This document shows positions 57,501 to 60,027 of a stretch of 64,000 bases of DNA, in pieces. Under the pieces are notes generated by a model that saw nothing but the letters and a program-made list of their open reading frames with translations, did not search any database and was not told the origin of the DNA. Position 1 is the first letter of the stretch; each line of letters opens with the position of its first letter. The DNA lies in NCBI RefSeq assembly GCF_023065955.2, contig NW_026622863.1, positions 49,148,177 through 49,212,176 of the forward strand, written 5' to 3'. The translations under genes and the position numbers were made by a program. This stretch comes from Ursus arctos (taxonomy: Eukaryota; Chordata; Mammalia; Carnivora; Ursidae).

Positions 57501-59268
57501 GAAGCAGGCTTCCTGCCGAGGAGGGAGCCCGATGTGGGGCTCGATCCCAGGACCCTGGGATCATGACCTGAGCCGAAGGCAGAAGCTTAATGGCTGAGCC
57601 ACCCAGGCGCCCCCCAAATCCTTGGATTTTTTTAGAGCCTCAGAGCAGTTGTGTCACTTTTCAATCCACCTGAATTTTTAGGGAAGAGCCCCTTATACTG
57701 ATGGAGAGTAGAATTTGTATAATAAGTTCACCTTTCCAGTCAACAGTTCTTGATGAGACTTAAAAGCAAGCACTTTTTAAATTGGGAAGCCCCCTCCAGG
57801 CATGAGCTGCTGTCCCAGAACACTGGGCCCCATTCCTGTCTGCCCCCCCCCCCGCCACCCCCCCCCCCCAAGCAGCAGTGTGATGTGGGAGGGGCATTGC
57901 CCTAGAGATGCGGCTCCAGGCCGGCTGTGCACTCGCCTTGGGGAGATTGTAGGGAATAAGGACACCATCCACCCAGCCTGCTGTGAACATCGTGGACAAG
58001 GTGTGGTGGCAGTAGAAGGTGCTGGTATTTTGATCAGTCTTAGGCTCCTGCCTGTGTCTTTTTGTTGGGGTTAAAAATTCAGACCTTGTTAGAGTCTCAT
58101 TACACAGTAGCTCTGATTTGCTGCCATCATGTGAACCTTTCCTCTGGTTCACTAGCAAAATTAAACGTTCGTTTCTAGAGGTTGACATAATTGTTATACT
58201 GGGAGGGAGGTTTTGTTTGTAATGACCTGCCTGTCTGATGAGTCTGAGCACTTGGCTGGCCTTTCTGGCTGAAGCAGCCCTTTGAACTGTTGCCTAGAAT
58301 GCATGCCTCCCGCTCCTGACCTGGCTTCTGGGTCATAATTGGGTCTCTTCCCTCTGCTTGAGGCTTCTCCCCTACTTCCCCTGCCCCCAAGTTCACACAT
58401 ACTTGACTCAGTTACTACTTCCTTGGGGAATTCTTTTTTTTTTTTTTTTAATATTTTATTTACTTTTGTGACAGACAGCGAGAGAGAGAGAACACAAGCA
58501 GGGGGAGTGGGAGGGGAAGAAGCAGGCTCCCAGCGGAGGAGCTGGATGTGGGACTCGATCCCGGAACGTCAAGATCACGCCCCGAGCCGAAGGCAGACGC
58601 TTAATGACTGCGCTACCCCGGCGTCCCTCCTTGGGGAATTCTTAACTGACACCACCCCACCGAGGACGTCAGATCCTCTGTTACACTATTGTGGCGCTCA
58701 TCACAGTAATTTTTGTCATTTTTGCAATCATCAATTGCCTCTCTGTGTTTGCGAATAAACGAAAAGTAGATTATCTTTCACTTGGCCCTCATTTTCATTA
58801 ATGTATCACGTTCTGTGTTTACGTTCTCAACATCTACAAGCATTTGTTATGAAAAGACTTGGTTTTGGGGGCGCCTGGGTAGCTCTTTCGGTTGAGCATC
58901 CAACTCTTTGATTTCAGCTTGGGTCATGATCTCAGGGTGGGGGGATTGAGCCCCAGGTTGGGCTCTGCACTCAGCATGGAGCCTGCTTGTCCCTCTCCCT
59001 CTGCTCTTCCCTGTGCTTGCTCTTGCTCTCTCTTTCTCTCTCTCAAATAAATAAATAGAATCCTTAAAAAAACAAAAACAAAGAAAGACTTGGTTTTTAA
59101 CCTACCTTCTTTGTTTTTCTTAGTGCTCCTGAAGTTCCGCACAGATAAAGGAAGAGATCCTAGTTCTGATACCTTTGGGGAAGATTCTGAGTTGTTGCTC
59201 CAGATTCGAAACGACGTGCTTGACTCCCTGGGTGTTAGTCCTGACCTGCTTCCCGAAGACTTCGTCAG
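2616..59268 (+). CDS. SAE1: SUMO-activating enzyme subunit 1 (AOS1), exons 1-7 of a split gene, 3' end outside window
   Basis: The product pairs with UBA2 (SAE2) to form the SUMO E1, which adenylates the SUMO C-terminus with ATP, passes it to the UBA2 catalytic cysteine and then to UBC9, mainly in the nucleus. Joining 2616-2713, 15042-15153, 19992-20165, 22096-22238, 23926-24025, 36670-36775 and 59124-59268 gives an uninterrupted frame of 292 residues plus two bases. Visible landmarks are Arg21 (which in the family reaches the ATP site), the glycine-rich GMKGLG loop at 43-48 of the ThiF/Rossmann adenylation fold, and a basic KRAK nuclear-localisation-like stretch at 195-198. Intron phases are 2,0,0,2,0,1,2. 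Identity was recognised from near-complete agreement with mammalian SAE1. The final roughly 54 residues are missing because the window ends, not because the gene is broken. Confidence 0.97.
3390..4960 (-). repeat. Long minus-strand L2 tract
   Basis: Reads as reverse complement of L2: AAATATTTATTGAGCACCTG first, then GCATGGAGTGTACATTCTGG and AGGGAAGGCCTCTGAAGAGG. The last third (from about 4300) is more diverged and less certain. Confidence 0.6.
5152..5282 (+). mobile_element. Short CAN-SINE
   Basis: GGGGCACCTGGGTGGCTCAG, tRNA-like part only, then TAGAGATTACTTAAAAATAAA and a purine-rich (GAAG)n tail. Older short subfamily lacking the CT-rich region. Confidence 0.85.
6660..6830 (+). repeat. 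MIR relic
   Basis: GGGTTCAATTCCCAGTTCTG followed by GACCTTGGGTCAGTCAC and AGTTCCACATCTGCAA, the MIR core order. Confidence 0.6.
7020..7345 (+). repeat. MIR relic split by a SINE
   Basis: MIR core at 7020-7175 and its 3' end at about 7280-7345 flank a short CAN-SINE. AAATGGGATAATGCATG and AAATGAGATAATGTATG are the diverged target duplications. Confidence 0.6.
7177..7278 (+). mobile_element. Short, diverged CAN-SINE
   Basis: CTGGCTGGGTCAGTGGGAAG head and GTAGAGATTACTTAAATGAAT tail, inside a MIR. Confidence 0.75.
7640..8140 (+). repeat. L2 relic
   Basis: Contains CTTCCAGTGATTTCCTCTTA, AGAATAAAATCCAAAGT and a CCCTGCCTTGTCTGATCTTGCC block, all characteristic of the L2 3' region. Confidence 0.65.
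8440..8540 (+). repeat. MIR fragment
   Basis: CCCAGTTCTGGCCACTCACGA followed by TGAGCCTCAGTTTTCTCC, the central MIR order. Confidence 0.5.
8687..8788 (-). mobile_element. Short CAN-SINE
   Basis: CATACCCAATGTGGGGCCTG to GCCAGCCAGGTGCCCC. Flanks ATAATCAAAG and ATAATCAAGG. Confidence 0.9.
9541..9589. repeat. (CTTT)n microsatellite
   Basis: Twelve uninterrupted CTTT units, grown from the poly-T head of the adjacent minus-strand SINE. Likely length-polymorphic. Confidence 0.95.
9547..9764 (-). mobile_element. CAN-SINE with expanded CTTT head
   Basis: Inserted in the MLT1-type LTR. Flanks CTACTACTGCTTTCTT and CTACTACCGCTTTCTT. Confidence 0.95.
9818..10004 (-). mobile_element. CAN-SINE
   Basis: Flanked by CCTTTCAGGCAGAGTT and CCTTTCTGGCAGAGTT, inside the older MIR. 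Confidence 0.95.
10200..10395 (+). repeat. MIR relic
   Basis: TAGCTGTGTATCCTTGGGTAAG, TTTTCTCAGCTGCAAACT and CTTCAATAAATGTTAGCTATT in MIR order, nearly full length. Confidence 0.75.
10460..11020 (-). repeat. L2, minus strand
   Basis: GGAGCTTACATTCAAATGCAGG, GGTTTAAAAGATCTCTTTTCC and GAGTGGAAGCAGGGAGACCAG match the reverse complement of L2 in order. Confidence 0.65.
11248..11473 (+). mobile_element. CAN-SINE
   Basis: GGGGCACCTGGGGGGCTCAG head; flanks ACTCCCAAGCAG and CCTCCCAAGCAG. Confidence 0.95.
11530..11860 (-). repeat. L2 fragment, minus strand
   Basis: GAGGGACTTTCTGAGGAAATGG and GGTTTGAAGTCTGGGGG correspond to the reverse complement of the L2 feature upstream of its 3' end. Confidence 0.5.
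11915..12107 (-). mobile_element. CAN-SINE
   Basis: T-rich head, TAAAGATCTTCTGCACGCACG, ending GCCACCCAGGTGCCCC. Directly followed by another minus-strand copy. Confidence 0.95.
12115..12226 (-). mobile_element. Short CAN-SINE
   Basis: Starts GGGCTCCATGCCCAGCATGG, ends GCCACCCAGGCGCCC. With its neighbour it is bracketed by CCTATCACTG (about 11896) and CCTGTCACTG. Confidence 0.9.
12280..12480 (-). repeat. MIR relic, minus strand
   Basis: CATTTTACAGATGAAGAAAC, then GCAGCTTGTCCAGATCACCC and AGAACCAGAATTCAAACC, a well-preserved reverse-complement MIR core. Confidence 0.75.
13351..13545 (+). mobile_element. CAN-SINE
   Basis: Flanks AAAATTGACTCATTTC (13335-13350) and AAAATCGACTCATTTC (13546-13561) differ at one base. 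Confidence 0.97.
13858..14060 (-). mobile_element. CAN-SINE
   Basis: Poly-T, AAGATTTTATTTATTTTAG, ending GAGCCATCCAGGGCCCCC. Confidence 0.93.
14100..14880 (+). repeat. L2 relic, split by a short SINE
   Basis: The 3' terminus shows GCAGGGATTATGTCTGTCTTG, GCATGGCATAGAAGGTGCTC and AAATATTTGTTGAATGAATTG. Upstream parts are diverged. The SINE at 14629-14703 interrupts it. Confidence 0.65.
14629..14703 (-). mobile_element. Very short CAN-SINE (tRNA part)
   Basis: About 75 bp between two copies of GATTTTCATCACTT, proving a discrete insertion. Lies in an L2. Confidence 0.9.
15042..15153 (+). CDS. SAE1: SAE1 coding exon 2
   Basis: Completes Arg33 and encodes residues 34-70, including the VLLVG strand and GMKGLGAEIAKN nucleotide-binding loop and helix of the Rossmann fold. 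The acceptor is ttacag|GCTG and the donor CAG|gtgaga. Length is 112 nt and the downstream phase is 0. Compared with my memory of human SAE1, Met44 and Pro68 differ (Leu and His in human). Confidence 0.97.
16704..16801. mobile_element. Small hAT-Charlie-like MITE relic
   Basis: Ends are inverted: CAGTGATTTTCAA at the left and TTGAGAACCACTG at the right, the signature of MER5/MER20-class non-autonomous hAT elements. About 98 bp, probably internally deleted. Confidence 0.6.
16930..17215 (+). repeat. MIR relic split by a SINE
   Basis: TTGCAGACTTGGACTCAGATCCC begins the MIR core. CTCATCTATAAATCAAGGATG continues it after the short SINE at about 17066-17166. Confidence 0.6.
17066..17166 (-). mobile_element. 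Short CAN-SINE
   Basis: GTAATCTCTGCACCCAATGTGG to GAGCCAGCCAGGCGCCCC, inside a MIR. Confidence 0.9.
17225..18005 (-). repeat. L2, minus strand
   Basis: CAAGGTTTCTTTAGAAACC, AACAGCATGGAAATAG, GTGAAGGCCCTGTTAGTGAG and AGTAGTTTAGGTGAGAGATG follow the reverse-complement L2 order. The 71-bp duplication is embedded here. Confidence 0.55.
17473..17614. repeat. Perfect 71-bp tandem duplication
   Basis: Units 17473-17543 and 17544-17614 are identical base for base, starting AGGCGGGAAACAGTAG and ending GGCGTTTTT. The unit lies in a diverged minus-strand L2 relic, so the duplication is far younger than its host repeat, or else an assembly artefact. Confidence 0.95.
18010..18240 (-). repeat. MIR relic, minus strand
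   Basis: TCCCTGTTTTACAGATAAG and ACCCAAGGTCATAGTAGTTG, reverse-complement MIR. Confidence 0.65.
18250..18960 (-). repeat. Diverged L2 minus-strand tract with MIR fragment
   Basis: The GA-rich tract resembles the reverse complement of L2. Positions 18640-18760 carry a MIR-like piece (AGCTCAAGGTCACAGAGTG). Low resolution. Confidence 0.4.
19223..19345 (-). mobile_element. Short CAN-SINE
   Basis: Perfect 16-bp target duplication CACTGGTCTGATTTTA at 19207-19222 and 19346-19361. Confidence 0.95.
19393..19592 (-). mobile_element. CAN-SINE
   Basis: Perfect 18-bp target duplication CAGGGACTACATCCTTTA at 19375-19392 and 19593-19610. Confidence 0.97.
19992..20165 (+). CDS. SAE1: SAE1 coding exon 3
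   Basis: Encodes residues 71-128 (VSPEDPGAQF to FFTQFDA), the crossover and helix region of the adenylation domain with the conserved GRNRAEASLERAQNLNP segment. The acceptor is tcctag|GTAT and the donor GCT|gtaagt. At 174 nt with phase 0 on both sides, it is the only single exon here that could be skipped without shifting the frame. Confidence 0.97.
20166..22095 (+). other. SAE1: SAE1 intron 3
   Basis: 1.9 kb, phase 0. No CAN-SINE and no recognised L2 or MIR. It contains a 10-bp perfect-arm inverted repeat near 20640 and is otherwise featureless to me. Confidence 0.9.
20637..20671. repeat. Inverted repeat / hairpin in intron 3
   Basis: CCAAATGAGG (20640-20649) and CCTCATTTGG (20659-20668) are perfect reverse complements around a 9-nt loop. 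The stem extends by one G-U and two A-U pairs in RNA. Function unknown. Confidence 0.8.
22096..22238 (+). CDS. SAE1: SAE1 coding exon 4
   Basis: Encodes residues 129-175 plus two bases of Glu176, with the cysteine-rich VCLTCCSRD strand and the FFTGDVFGYHGYTFANLGEHEF segment. The acceptor is ctgcag|GTTT and the donor GA|gtaagt, an essentially perfect consensus. Length is 143 nt, ending in phase 2. Confidence 0.97.
23403..23814 (-). mobile_element. CAN-SINE, interrupted by an opposite-strand SINE
   Basis: Target duplication AAGCTTTTGCTCTT at 23388 and 23815. Body from 23621 (AGATTTATTTTAGAGAAAGAG). The plus-strand copy landed in its A/T tail. Confidence 0.93.
23425..23620 (+). mobile_element. 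CAN-SINE nested in a minus-strand SINE
   Basis: GGGGCGCCTGGGTGGTGGCTC head, tail of AAATA repeats. Forms an immediate inverted pair with its host. Confidence 0.95.
23926..24025 (+). CDS. SAE1: SAE1 coding exon 5
   Basis: Completes Glu176 and encodes 177-209, a polar linker rich in Lys, Asp and Ser. The PDTKRAKLD stretch (192-200) resembles a monopartite nuclear localisation signal, consistent with the nuclear import signal reported for AOS1. The acceptor is ctctag|GGAG and the donor AAG|gtatgt. Length is 100 nt, so skipping would shift the frame. CAN-SINEs lie about 110-310 nt upstream and 280 nt downstream. Confidence 0.97.
24303..24494 (-). mobile_element. CAN-SINE downstream of exon 5
   Basis: Flanks TTTCAAACTTTTT and GTCCCAAACTTTTT. 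Contains a (GAGG)n purine run. Confidence 0.94.
25155..25188. repeat. Short direct repeat
   Basis: TGCAGAAACCACAA occurs at 25155-25168 and again at 25175-25188, a 20-bp period with a 6-bp spacer. Confidence 0.8.
26550..26910 (-). repeat. L2 and MIR fragments, minus strand
   Basis: 26580-26720 resembles reverse-complement L2 (GTTAGAGTTGGCACTTGAAGG). 26780-26910 reads as MIR (TGCCTACTGTGTGCAAAGC, CCATTTACAGCTGCCAC). Confidence 0.5.
27420..27600 (+). repeat. L2 3' end
   Basis: GTCCAAGCTCCGTAAGGCC, TTCCCAGTGCAGTCCCTGGCA and GGAGATGTTTGTTCAGTG. Confidence 0.6.
27944..28144 (+). mobile_element. 5'-truncated carnivore L1 3' end with target duplication
   Basis: About 200 bp of L1 3' UTR ending ACTAACATAATATAATAAAA plus an A-rich tail, flanked by AAGTTTTCCAGGTAGG at 27927-27942 and 28145-28160. 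The perfect duplication shows a relatively recent insertion. No coding part remains. Confidence 0.85.
28441..28847 (+). mobile_element. CAN-SINE split by an opposite-strand SINE
   Basis: Halves at 28453-28496 and 28700-28847, outer flanks AAAAAGTAC and AACAAGTAC. Confidence 0.9.
28497..28699 (-). mobile_element. Young CAN-SINE nested in a plus-strand SINE
   Basis: Target duplication CTGACTCTT (28488-28496, 28700-28708). Carries the CCGGGATCACGCCCTGAGCC variant. Confidence 0.96.
29245..29460 (-). mobile_element. MER3-like hAT MITE
   Basis: Contains TTAGCCACTAGCCACATATGG, an AT-rich centre with tandem AATTAA units and GCACAGACACAGAACATTTCC, ending AGGACAGCACTGC. This is the MER3 layout in reverse orientation. 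Confidence 0.6.
29470..29810. repeat. Old L1-like fragment
   Basis: CATTACTGTTTATTTATCCAGTCTCCTATTGATGGGC resembles the target region of old L1 3' UTRs. The family cannot be assigned by eye. Confidence 0.4.
29876..30073 (+). mobile_element. CAN-SINE
   Basis: Flanks AGAATGCTTTTGAA and AGAATGCCTTTGAA. Head GGGGCGCCTGGGTAGCGCAG. Confidence 0.97.
30239..30660 (+). mobile_element. CAN-SINE split by an opposite-strand SINE
   Basis: Outer flanks AAAAGTAAAATATGTT (30223) and AAAAGTAAAATGTGTT (30661). Its A-rich tail is interrupted. Confidence 0.95.
30428..30632 (-). mobile_element. Young CAN-SINE nested in a SINE tail
   Basis: Target duplication ATAAAATCTTTT on both sides. Same young variant as the copy at 28497. 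Confidence 0.96.
31601..31707 (-). mobile_element. Short CAN-SINE
   Basis: GTAATCTCTACACCCCACATGG to GCCAGCCAGGCACCC. Confidence 0.88.
31753..31942 (+). mobile_element. CAN-SINE
   Basis: GGGGGCACCTGGGTGGCTTAG head, ending in an (AAAAG)n tail. Confidence 0.93.
33167..33374 (-). mobile_element. Young CAN-SINE, first of a same-site pair
   Basis: Target duplication GTGTAAGACTTCTT at 33153-33166 and 33377-33390. Contains a small GGGGGAGTA duplication in the purine run. Confidence 0.96.
33391..33598 (-). mobile_element. Young CAN-SINE, second of a same-site pair
   Basis: Uses the same 14-bp target again; a third copy of GTGTAAGACTTCTT lies at 33602-33615. Confidence 0.96.
33631..33835 (+). mobile_element. 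CAN-SINE
   Basis: Flanks AGAAGGGTCTGGCA (33617-33630) and AGAAGGATCTGGCA (33836-33849), 16 bp beyond the minus-strand pair. Confidence 0.96.
34304..34505 (-). mobile_element. CAN-SINE, first of a tandem pair
   Basis: Poly-T, AATAAAGATTTTATTTACTT, ending GGCCACCCAGATGCCCC. Confidence 0.94.
34509..34717 (-). mobile_element. CAN-SINE, second of a tandem pair
   Basis: Ends GAGCCACCCAGGCGTCCCC. The pair is bracketed by CACATACCATCTT and CACATAACCATCTT. Confidence 0.94.
34920..36110. repeat. Old L1M-like tract
   Basis: TTTGTCTGATGTCTCATGATTAG, ATGTCTGCCAGATTTCTCC, GTTAGAAACCAAGATCTGGG and GTGAGAAACCTAGG occur in the order found in an old mammalian LINE-1 subfamily. No ORF survives. Confidence 0.5.
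36450..36540 (+). repeat. L2 3' tail
   Basis: GTGTCCCCAGCGCCCAGAGG followed by AAGTGCTCAATAAACATTTATTG, about 130 bp before exon 6. Confidence 0.65.
36670..36775 (+). CDS. SAE1: SAE1 coding exon 6
   Basis: Encodes residues 210-244 (KVVFCSVKEALEVDW to TSDYFLLQ) plus the first base of Val245. The acceptor is caacag|AAGG and the donor CAAG|gtgagg. Length is 106 nt. It is isolated between the two longest introns seen here (12.6 and 22.3 kb), so correct definition depends on its own splice signals. Confidence 0.97.
37665..37872 (+). mobile_element. MER5A (hAT-Charlie MITE)
   Basis: GGTGATTCTCAACTGAGGGC at the left, GCTAAATATCCATGGCACAGG and ATCTGGCCCAAAATGTCA internally, close to full MER5A length (about 190 bp). 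Confidence 0.8.
37910..38215 (-). repeat. MIR relic, minus strand
   Basis: CACCCTTGTGAGGTAGACAGG, GACCCAGAGAGGCTCAG and CTAGCTCCATCC-type 5' end; reverse-complement MIR. Confidence 0.5.
38258..38456 (-). mobile_element. CAN-SINE
   Basis: Perfect target duplication CTCTACTTTTATA (38242, 38456). A 20-bp SINE-head-like scrap (GCCGCCTGGGTGGCTT) sits just upstream at 38220. Confidence 0.95.
39105..39770 (+). mobile_element. L1 3' UTR fragment split by a SINE
   Basis: From about 39105 to 39525: TATTACTCAGCTATCAAAAAG, TAATGCTAAGTGAAATAAGTC, ATGGACTCTGAGAAACAAACTG, ending ACTAACATAATATAATAAAA. The A-rich tail resumes after the SINE at 39531-39727. Its last 150 bp closely match the L1 end at 27944. 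Confidence 0.8.
39531..39727 (-). mobile_element. Young CAN-SINE in an L1 tail
   Basis: Inserted in the A-rich end of the L1 at 39105, flanks AATAAAAAAAAATTT and AATAAAAAATTTT. Confidence 0.95.
39885..40085 (-). repeat. MIR relic, minus strand
   Basis: GCACTGTGCTAAGCATCTGAC and CCATTTTCTTTAAGGAGACC, reverse-complement MIR order. Confidence 0.5.
40409..40619 (+). mobile_element. CAN-SINE
   Basis: Flanks GAATTCCTTGC and AAATTCCTTGC. Immediately followed by another plus-strand SINE. Confidence 0.95.
40632..41058 (+). mobile_element. CAN-SINE split by an opposite-strand SINE
   Basis: Halves 40632-40672 and 40884-41058. Confidence 0.94.
40673..40883 (-). mobile_element. CAN-SINE nested in a plus-strand SINE
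   Basis: Target duplication TAAGCATCTGACTCTT (40657) and TAAGCATCCAACTCTT (40884). Confidence 0.95.
41430..41520 (+). repeat. L2 3' tail
   Basis: GGAGCACATAGTAGGTGCTCC followed by AAGTATTTTTTGCCTGAGTG. Confidence 0.5.
42200..42560 (-). repeat. L2, minus strand
   Basis: TTGTTTGAGCACCTGCTATAGG at the start, then GAGCTGTAACAGGGCTCTGG and GAGCTGGCTTTTAAAGAAG; reverse-complement L2. Confidence 0.5.
42656..42786 (-). mobile_element. Short CAN-SINE with (TTTTC)n head
   Basis: Flanks TAGCCTTTTATTCTT (42641-42655) and TAGGCTTCTATTCTT (42787-42801). Confidence 0.93.
42810..42960. mobile_element. MER20-like hAT fragment
   Basis: AGAATCTCTCAGGGAACATTTG, AAATACAGATTCCCTGGTT and CAGATTTACTGGATCA follow the MER20/MER5-group order. 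Ends are lost. Confidence 0.45.
43891..44092 (+). mobile_element. Young CAN-SINE
   Basis: Head GGGGCGCCTGGGTGGCACAG and ATGAGCCTGCTTCTTCC, the sense version of the young variant. Flanks AATAAAGCAGG and AATAAAGTAGG. Confidence 0.96.
44175..44371 (+). mobile_element. CAN-SINE
   Basis: Head GACGACTGGGTGGCTCAG; flanks TCCTTGGTGG and TCCTTGATGG. Confidence 0.94.
45125..45346 (+). mobile_element. CAN-SINE
   Basis: Head GGGCGCCTGGTGGCTCAG (one G short); flanks AAGTTAAAAATAA and AAGTTAAAGATAA. Confidence 0.94.
46280..46760 (+). repeat. L2 relic
   Basis: CAGACTGATCTATCTACAAAC, AACCCTTCAATGACTC and TGCCTGGAATGTCCTGCTTG in L2 order. Confidence 0.65.
46820..46999 (-). mobile_element. CAN-SINE
   Basis: Flanks AGTTTTGCTAATTCTT and AATTTTGCTAATTCTT. 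Confidence 0.96.
47298..47506 (-). mobile_element. Young CAN-SINE
   Basis: Perfect target duplication GGGATTAGGCTTTTTTTT at about 47284 and 47507. Confidence 0.97.
47630..47800 (+). repeat. MIR relic
   Basis: TTTAGGTCCCGGCTGTACTAT and TTGACCTTAAGCAAGTCCCTTC in MIR core order. Confidence 0.55.
47905..48020 (-). mobile_element. Short CAN-SINE
   Basis: AGTAACCTCTACACCCAACTGG to GAGCCAGCCAGGCACCCC. Confidence 0.88.
48290..48478 (-). mobile_element. CAN-SINE
   Basis: TAAGATTTTATTTATTTGAC to GAGCCACCCAGGCGCCCC. Confidence 0.95.
49035..49220 (-). repeat. MIR relic, minus strand
   Basis: TAACGCCCTCGTGAGAGCAG, TTTGTCCACAGTCACCAAACC; reverse-complement MIR. The MER2 element begins a few bases later. 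Confidence 0.55.
49226..49772. mobile_element. MER2 (Tigger-related) DNA transposon with nested SINE
   Basis: Inverted ends CAGCTGACCCTTGAACAACA and GTTGTTCAAGGGTCGACTG are flanked by TA on each side, the mariner/Tigger target. Subtracting the SINE at 49335-49536 and its duplicated target leaves about 330 bp, the MER2 length. No transposase is encoded. Confidence 0.85.
49335..49536 (-). mobile_element. Young CAN-SINE nested in MER2
   Basis: Target duplication TGCCCTGTGATTTT at 49320 and 49537. Confidence 0.96.
50590..50705 (+). repeat. MIR relic
   Basis: GAGGTTATGAGTGTGGTGATC then TAAGCCTCAGTTTCCCACC. Confidence 0.55.
50782..50898 (-). mobile_element. Short CAN-SINE
   Basis: GTAATCTCCATACCCAGTGTGG to GAGCCAGCCAGGTGCC. 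Flanks TATAGGACTTTTTTTTT and TGTAGGATTTTTTTTTT. Confidence 0.9.
50979..51178 (-). mobile_element. CAN-SINE
   Basis: Poly-T to GAACCACTCAGGCACCCC. Flanks GACTAAAACATGCTT and GACTAAAAGTTGCTT. Confidence 0.94.
51640..51960. repeat. L2 fragments
   Basis: 51690-51750 resembles minus-strand L2 (GGGGCATTTCAGAGCAGGTC). 51840-51960 looks like a plus-strand 3' end (GGGTCCCCAGCACAGCTCGGC, then a GAATGAATGA tail). Confidence 0.45.
52280..52483 (-). mobile_element. CAN-SINE
   Basis: Perfect target duplication TGTTTTTTTGTTTCTT at 52264 and 52484. Confidence 0.96.
52690..52880 (-). repeat. L2 fragment, minus strand
   Basis: ATGCCCCGTGCTGGGCATTAAG and GAGAATAGTGAACAAAGCAGG, reverse complement of the L2 terminus. 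Confidence 0.5.
53080..53260 (-). repeat. MIR relic, minus strand
   Basis: TCCCATTTTACGGAGGAGGC, GTGCCCAAGGTCATAGCG and CCAGCCCGGACAGTCTG. Confidence 0.65.
53440..53560 (+). repeat. L2 3' end
   Basis: CTGAGAGGGCAGAGTGTGTG and CCAGCTCAGGGCCTGTCACA. Confidence 0.5.
53560..53690 (-). repeat. L1 fragment, minus strand
   Basis: GTTGAGATGTACTTGACC, ACAACATAATGATTTGATA and ATCATCACAATAATTCTAG match the reverse complement of an old L1 3' region. Confidence 0.6.
53742..53953 (+). mobile_element. CAN-SINE
   Basis: Head GGGGTGCCTGGGTGGCTCCG; flanks AAAGATAGGCTAT and AAAGATAAGCTAT. Confidence 0.95.
54345..54543 (-). mobile_element. CAN-SINE
   Basis: Target duplication TTATTCCACTATTTA on both sides. 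Confidence 0.96.
55725..55965 (+). repeat. MIR, near full length
   Basis: Runs from AAGAACACAGATTCCGAAGCC through TTGAACTTCAGTTTCTTCATC to GTGCCTGGCACACTGTAGG. Confidence 0.8.
56668..56871 (-). mobile_element. Diverged CAN-SINE
   Basis: (CTT)n head, GAACAGAGGCAGAGGGACAAG, ending AGGTGCCCC with an extra CCAGT before it. Confidence 0.9.
57303..57650. mobile_element. hAT (MER5/MER20-like) fragment split by a SINE
   Basis: GGTGGTTCTCAACCCAGGCG start resembles a hAT terminal repeat. The rest is degraded and the CAN-SINE at 57421-57614 interrupts it. Confidence 0.4.
57421..57614 (-). mobile_element. CAN-SINE
   Basis: Target duplication CCAAATCCTTGGATTTTTTT at about 57402 and 57614, inside a hAT fragment. 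Confidence 0.96.
58436..58628 (-). mobile_element. CAN-SINE
   Basis: Target duplication CCTTGGGGAATTCTT at 58421-58435 and 58629-58643. Confidence 0.96.
58867..59083 (+). mobile_element. CAN-SINE abutting the exon 7 acceptor region
   Basis: Head GGGGCGCCTGGGTAGCTC; flanks AAAAGACTTGGTTTT (58852-58866) and AAAGACTTGGTTTT (59084-59097). Ends 40 nt before exon 7. Confidence 0.96.
59124..59268 (+). CDS. SAE1: SAE1 coding exon 7
   Basis: Completes Val245 and encodes 246-292 (LLKFRTDKGRDPSSDT to LLPEDFV) plus two bases of the next Arg codon. The acceptor is tttcttag|TGCT behind a pyrimidine run at 59106-59122. The donor is AG|gttagt, with T at +3. Length is 145 nt. A CAN-SINE ends about 40 nt upstream. 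The DTFGED stretch differs from the human DTYEED as I remember it. Confidence 0.96.
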
Positions 59269-59449
59269 GTTAGTGTCGGTGTTGATCGCAGGTTAGCCTG
59301 GATTGATAAATGTCTGCTTTCCGTTTTGCCTTAATTTGGGTGGATCCCTTATTAAGAACAAAAGCCCTGAGGAGAGCCTTCTGCCTACTCCTGCCGACCT
59401 CTGGTATAGCACCAGTGTGTGAAGAAGAAAGAAAGGTGCAGGTTATCTT

Positions 59450-59860
59450 TTGTCGTAGATGATTTATATTCACATGGCTGAAAATTGAAGGTAATGTAAA
59501 ATCTATATGCATTGCTCTATACCTTTCACTTTTCACTTTACATTATCTTTGGGGGATATTTCCAGATCAGTACATAGATTCCTCCTTTGTTTCTACTGCT
59601 CTGTAGTATTTCAACATTGAACCTGTCCCGTACTGACTCGGGTTGTAGCCAGGCTTTTGTTACCACATAGTGTATGACTTTGTGTGAATCATTTTGTGTG
59701 TGCAGTTATAACTGCAGGATCCATTACTAGGAAGGGAGTGGTTAGGTCAGCAGATTGTGATTTTATCATTTGTAGATATTACCCCATTGCCCTCTTCTGA
59801 TCGCTTACCAGTTTATACCATCAGCAGCAAGGGCATCCCTGTTCCCAGCAGCCTCGCCCT
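59450..59860. repeat. Old L1-like fragment
   Basis: TTGGGGGATATTTCCAGATCAG, CTGCTCTGTAGTATTTCAAC and a TGCTCTCTTCTGATCGC-like stretch resemble LINE-1 3' UTR debris. Tentative. Confidence 0.35.
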
Positions 59861-60027
59861 TGGGTCCTGGGATGCCTTTGCCCTAGGTGACCAGTCTTTT
59901 GCTCTCGTACTTGGCAGGTTTAGGATTTAATTGGAGAGGTCCAGATGGTGACTGTGTCAGGAATGCCTTTCCAGACAGTTCTGGGATCGTCTCACTCTCT
60001 TTCTTTAGGGGCCCGAGTTGGGCCACT

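Larger units (their letters stand above)
36776..59123 (+). other. SAE1: SAE1 intron 6
   Basis: 22.3 kb, phase 1, the longest here. It contains MER5A, L1, MER2, hAT fragments, L2 and MIR relics and about twenty-three CAN-SINEs, the last abutting the exon 7 acceptor region. No additional exon or gene was recognised. Confidence 0.9.
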
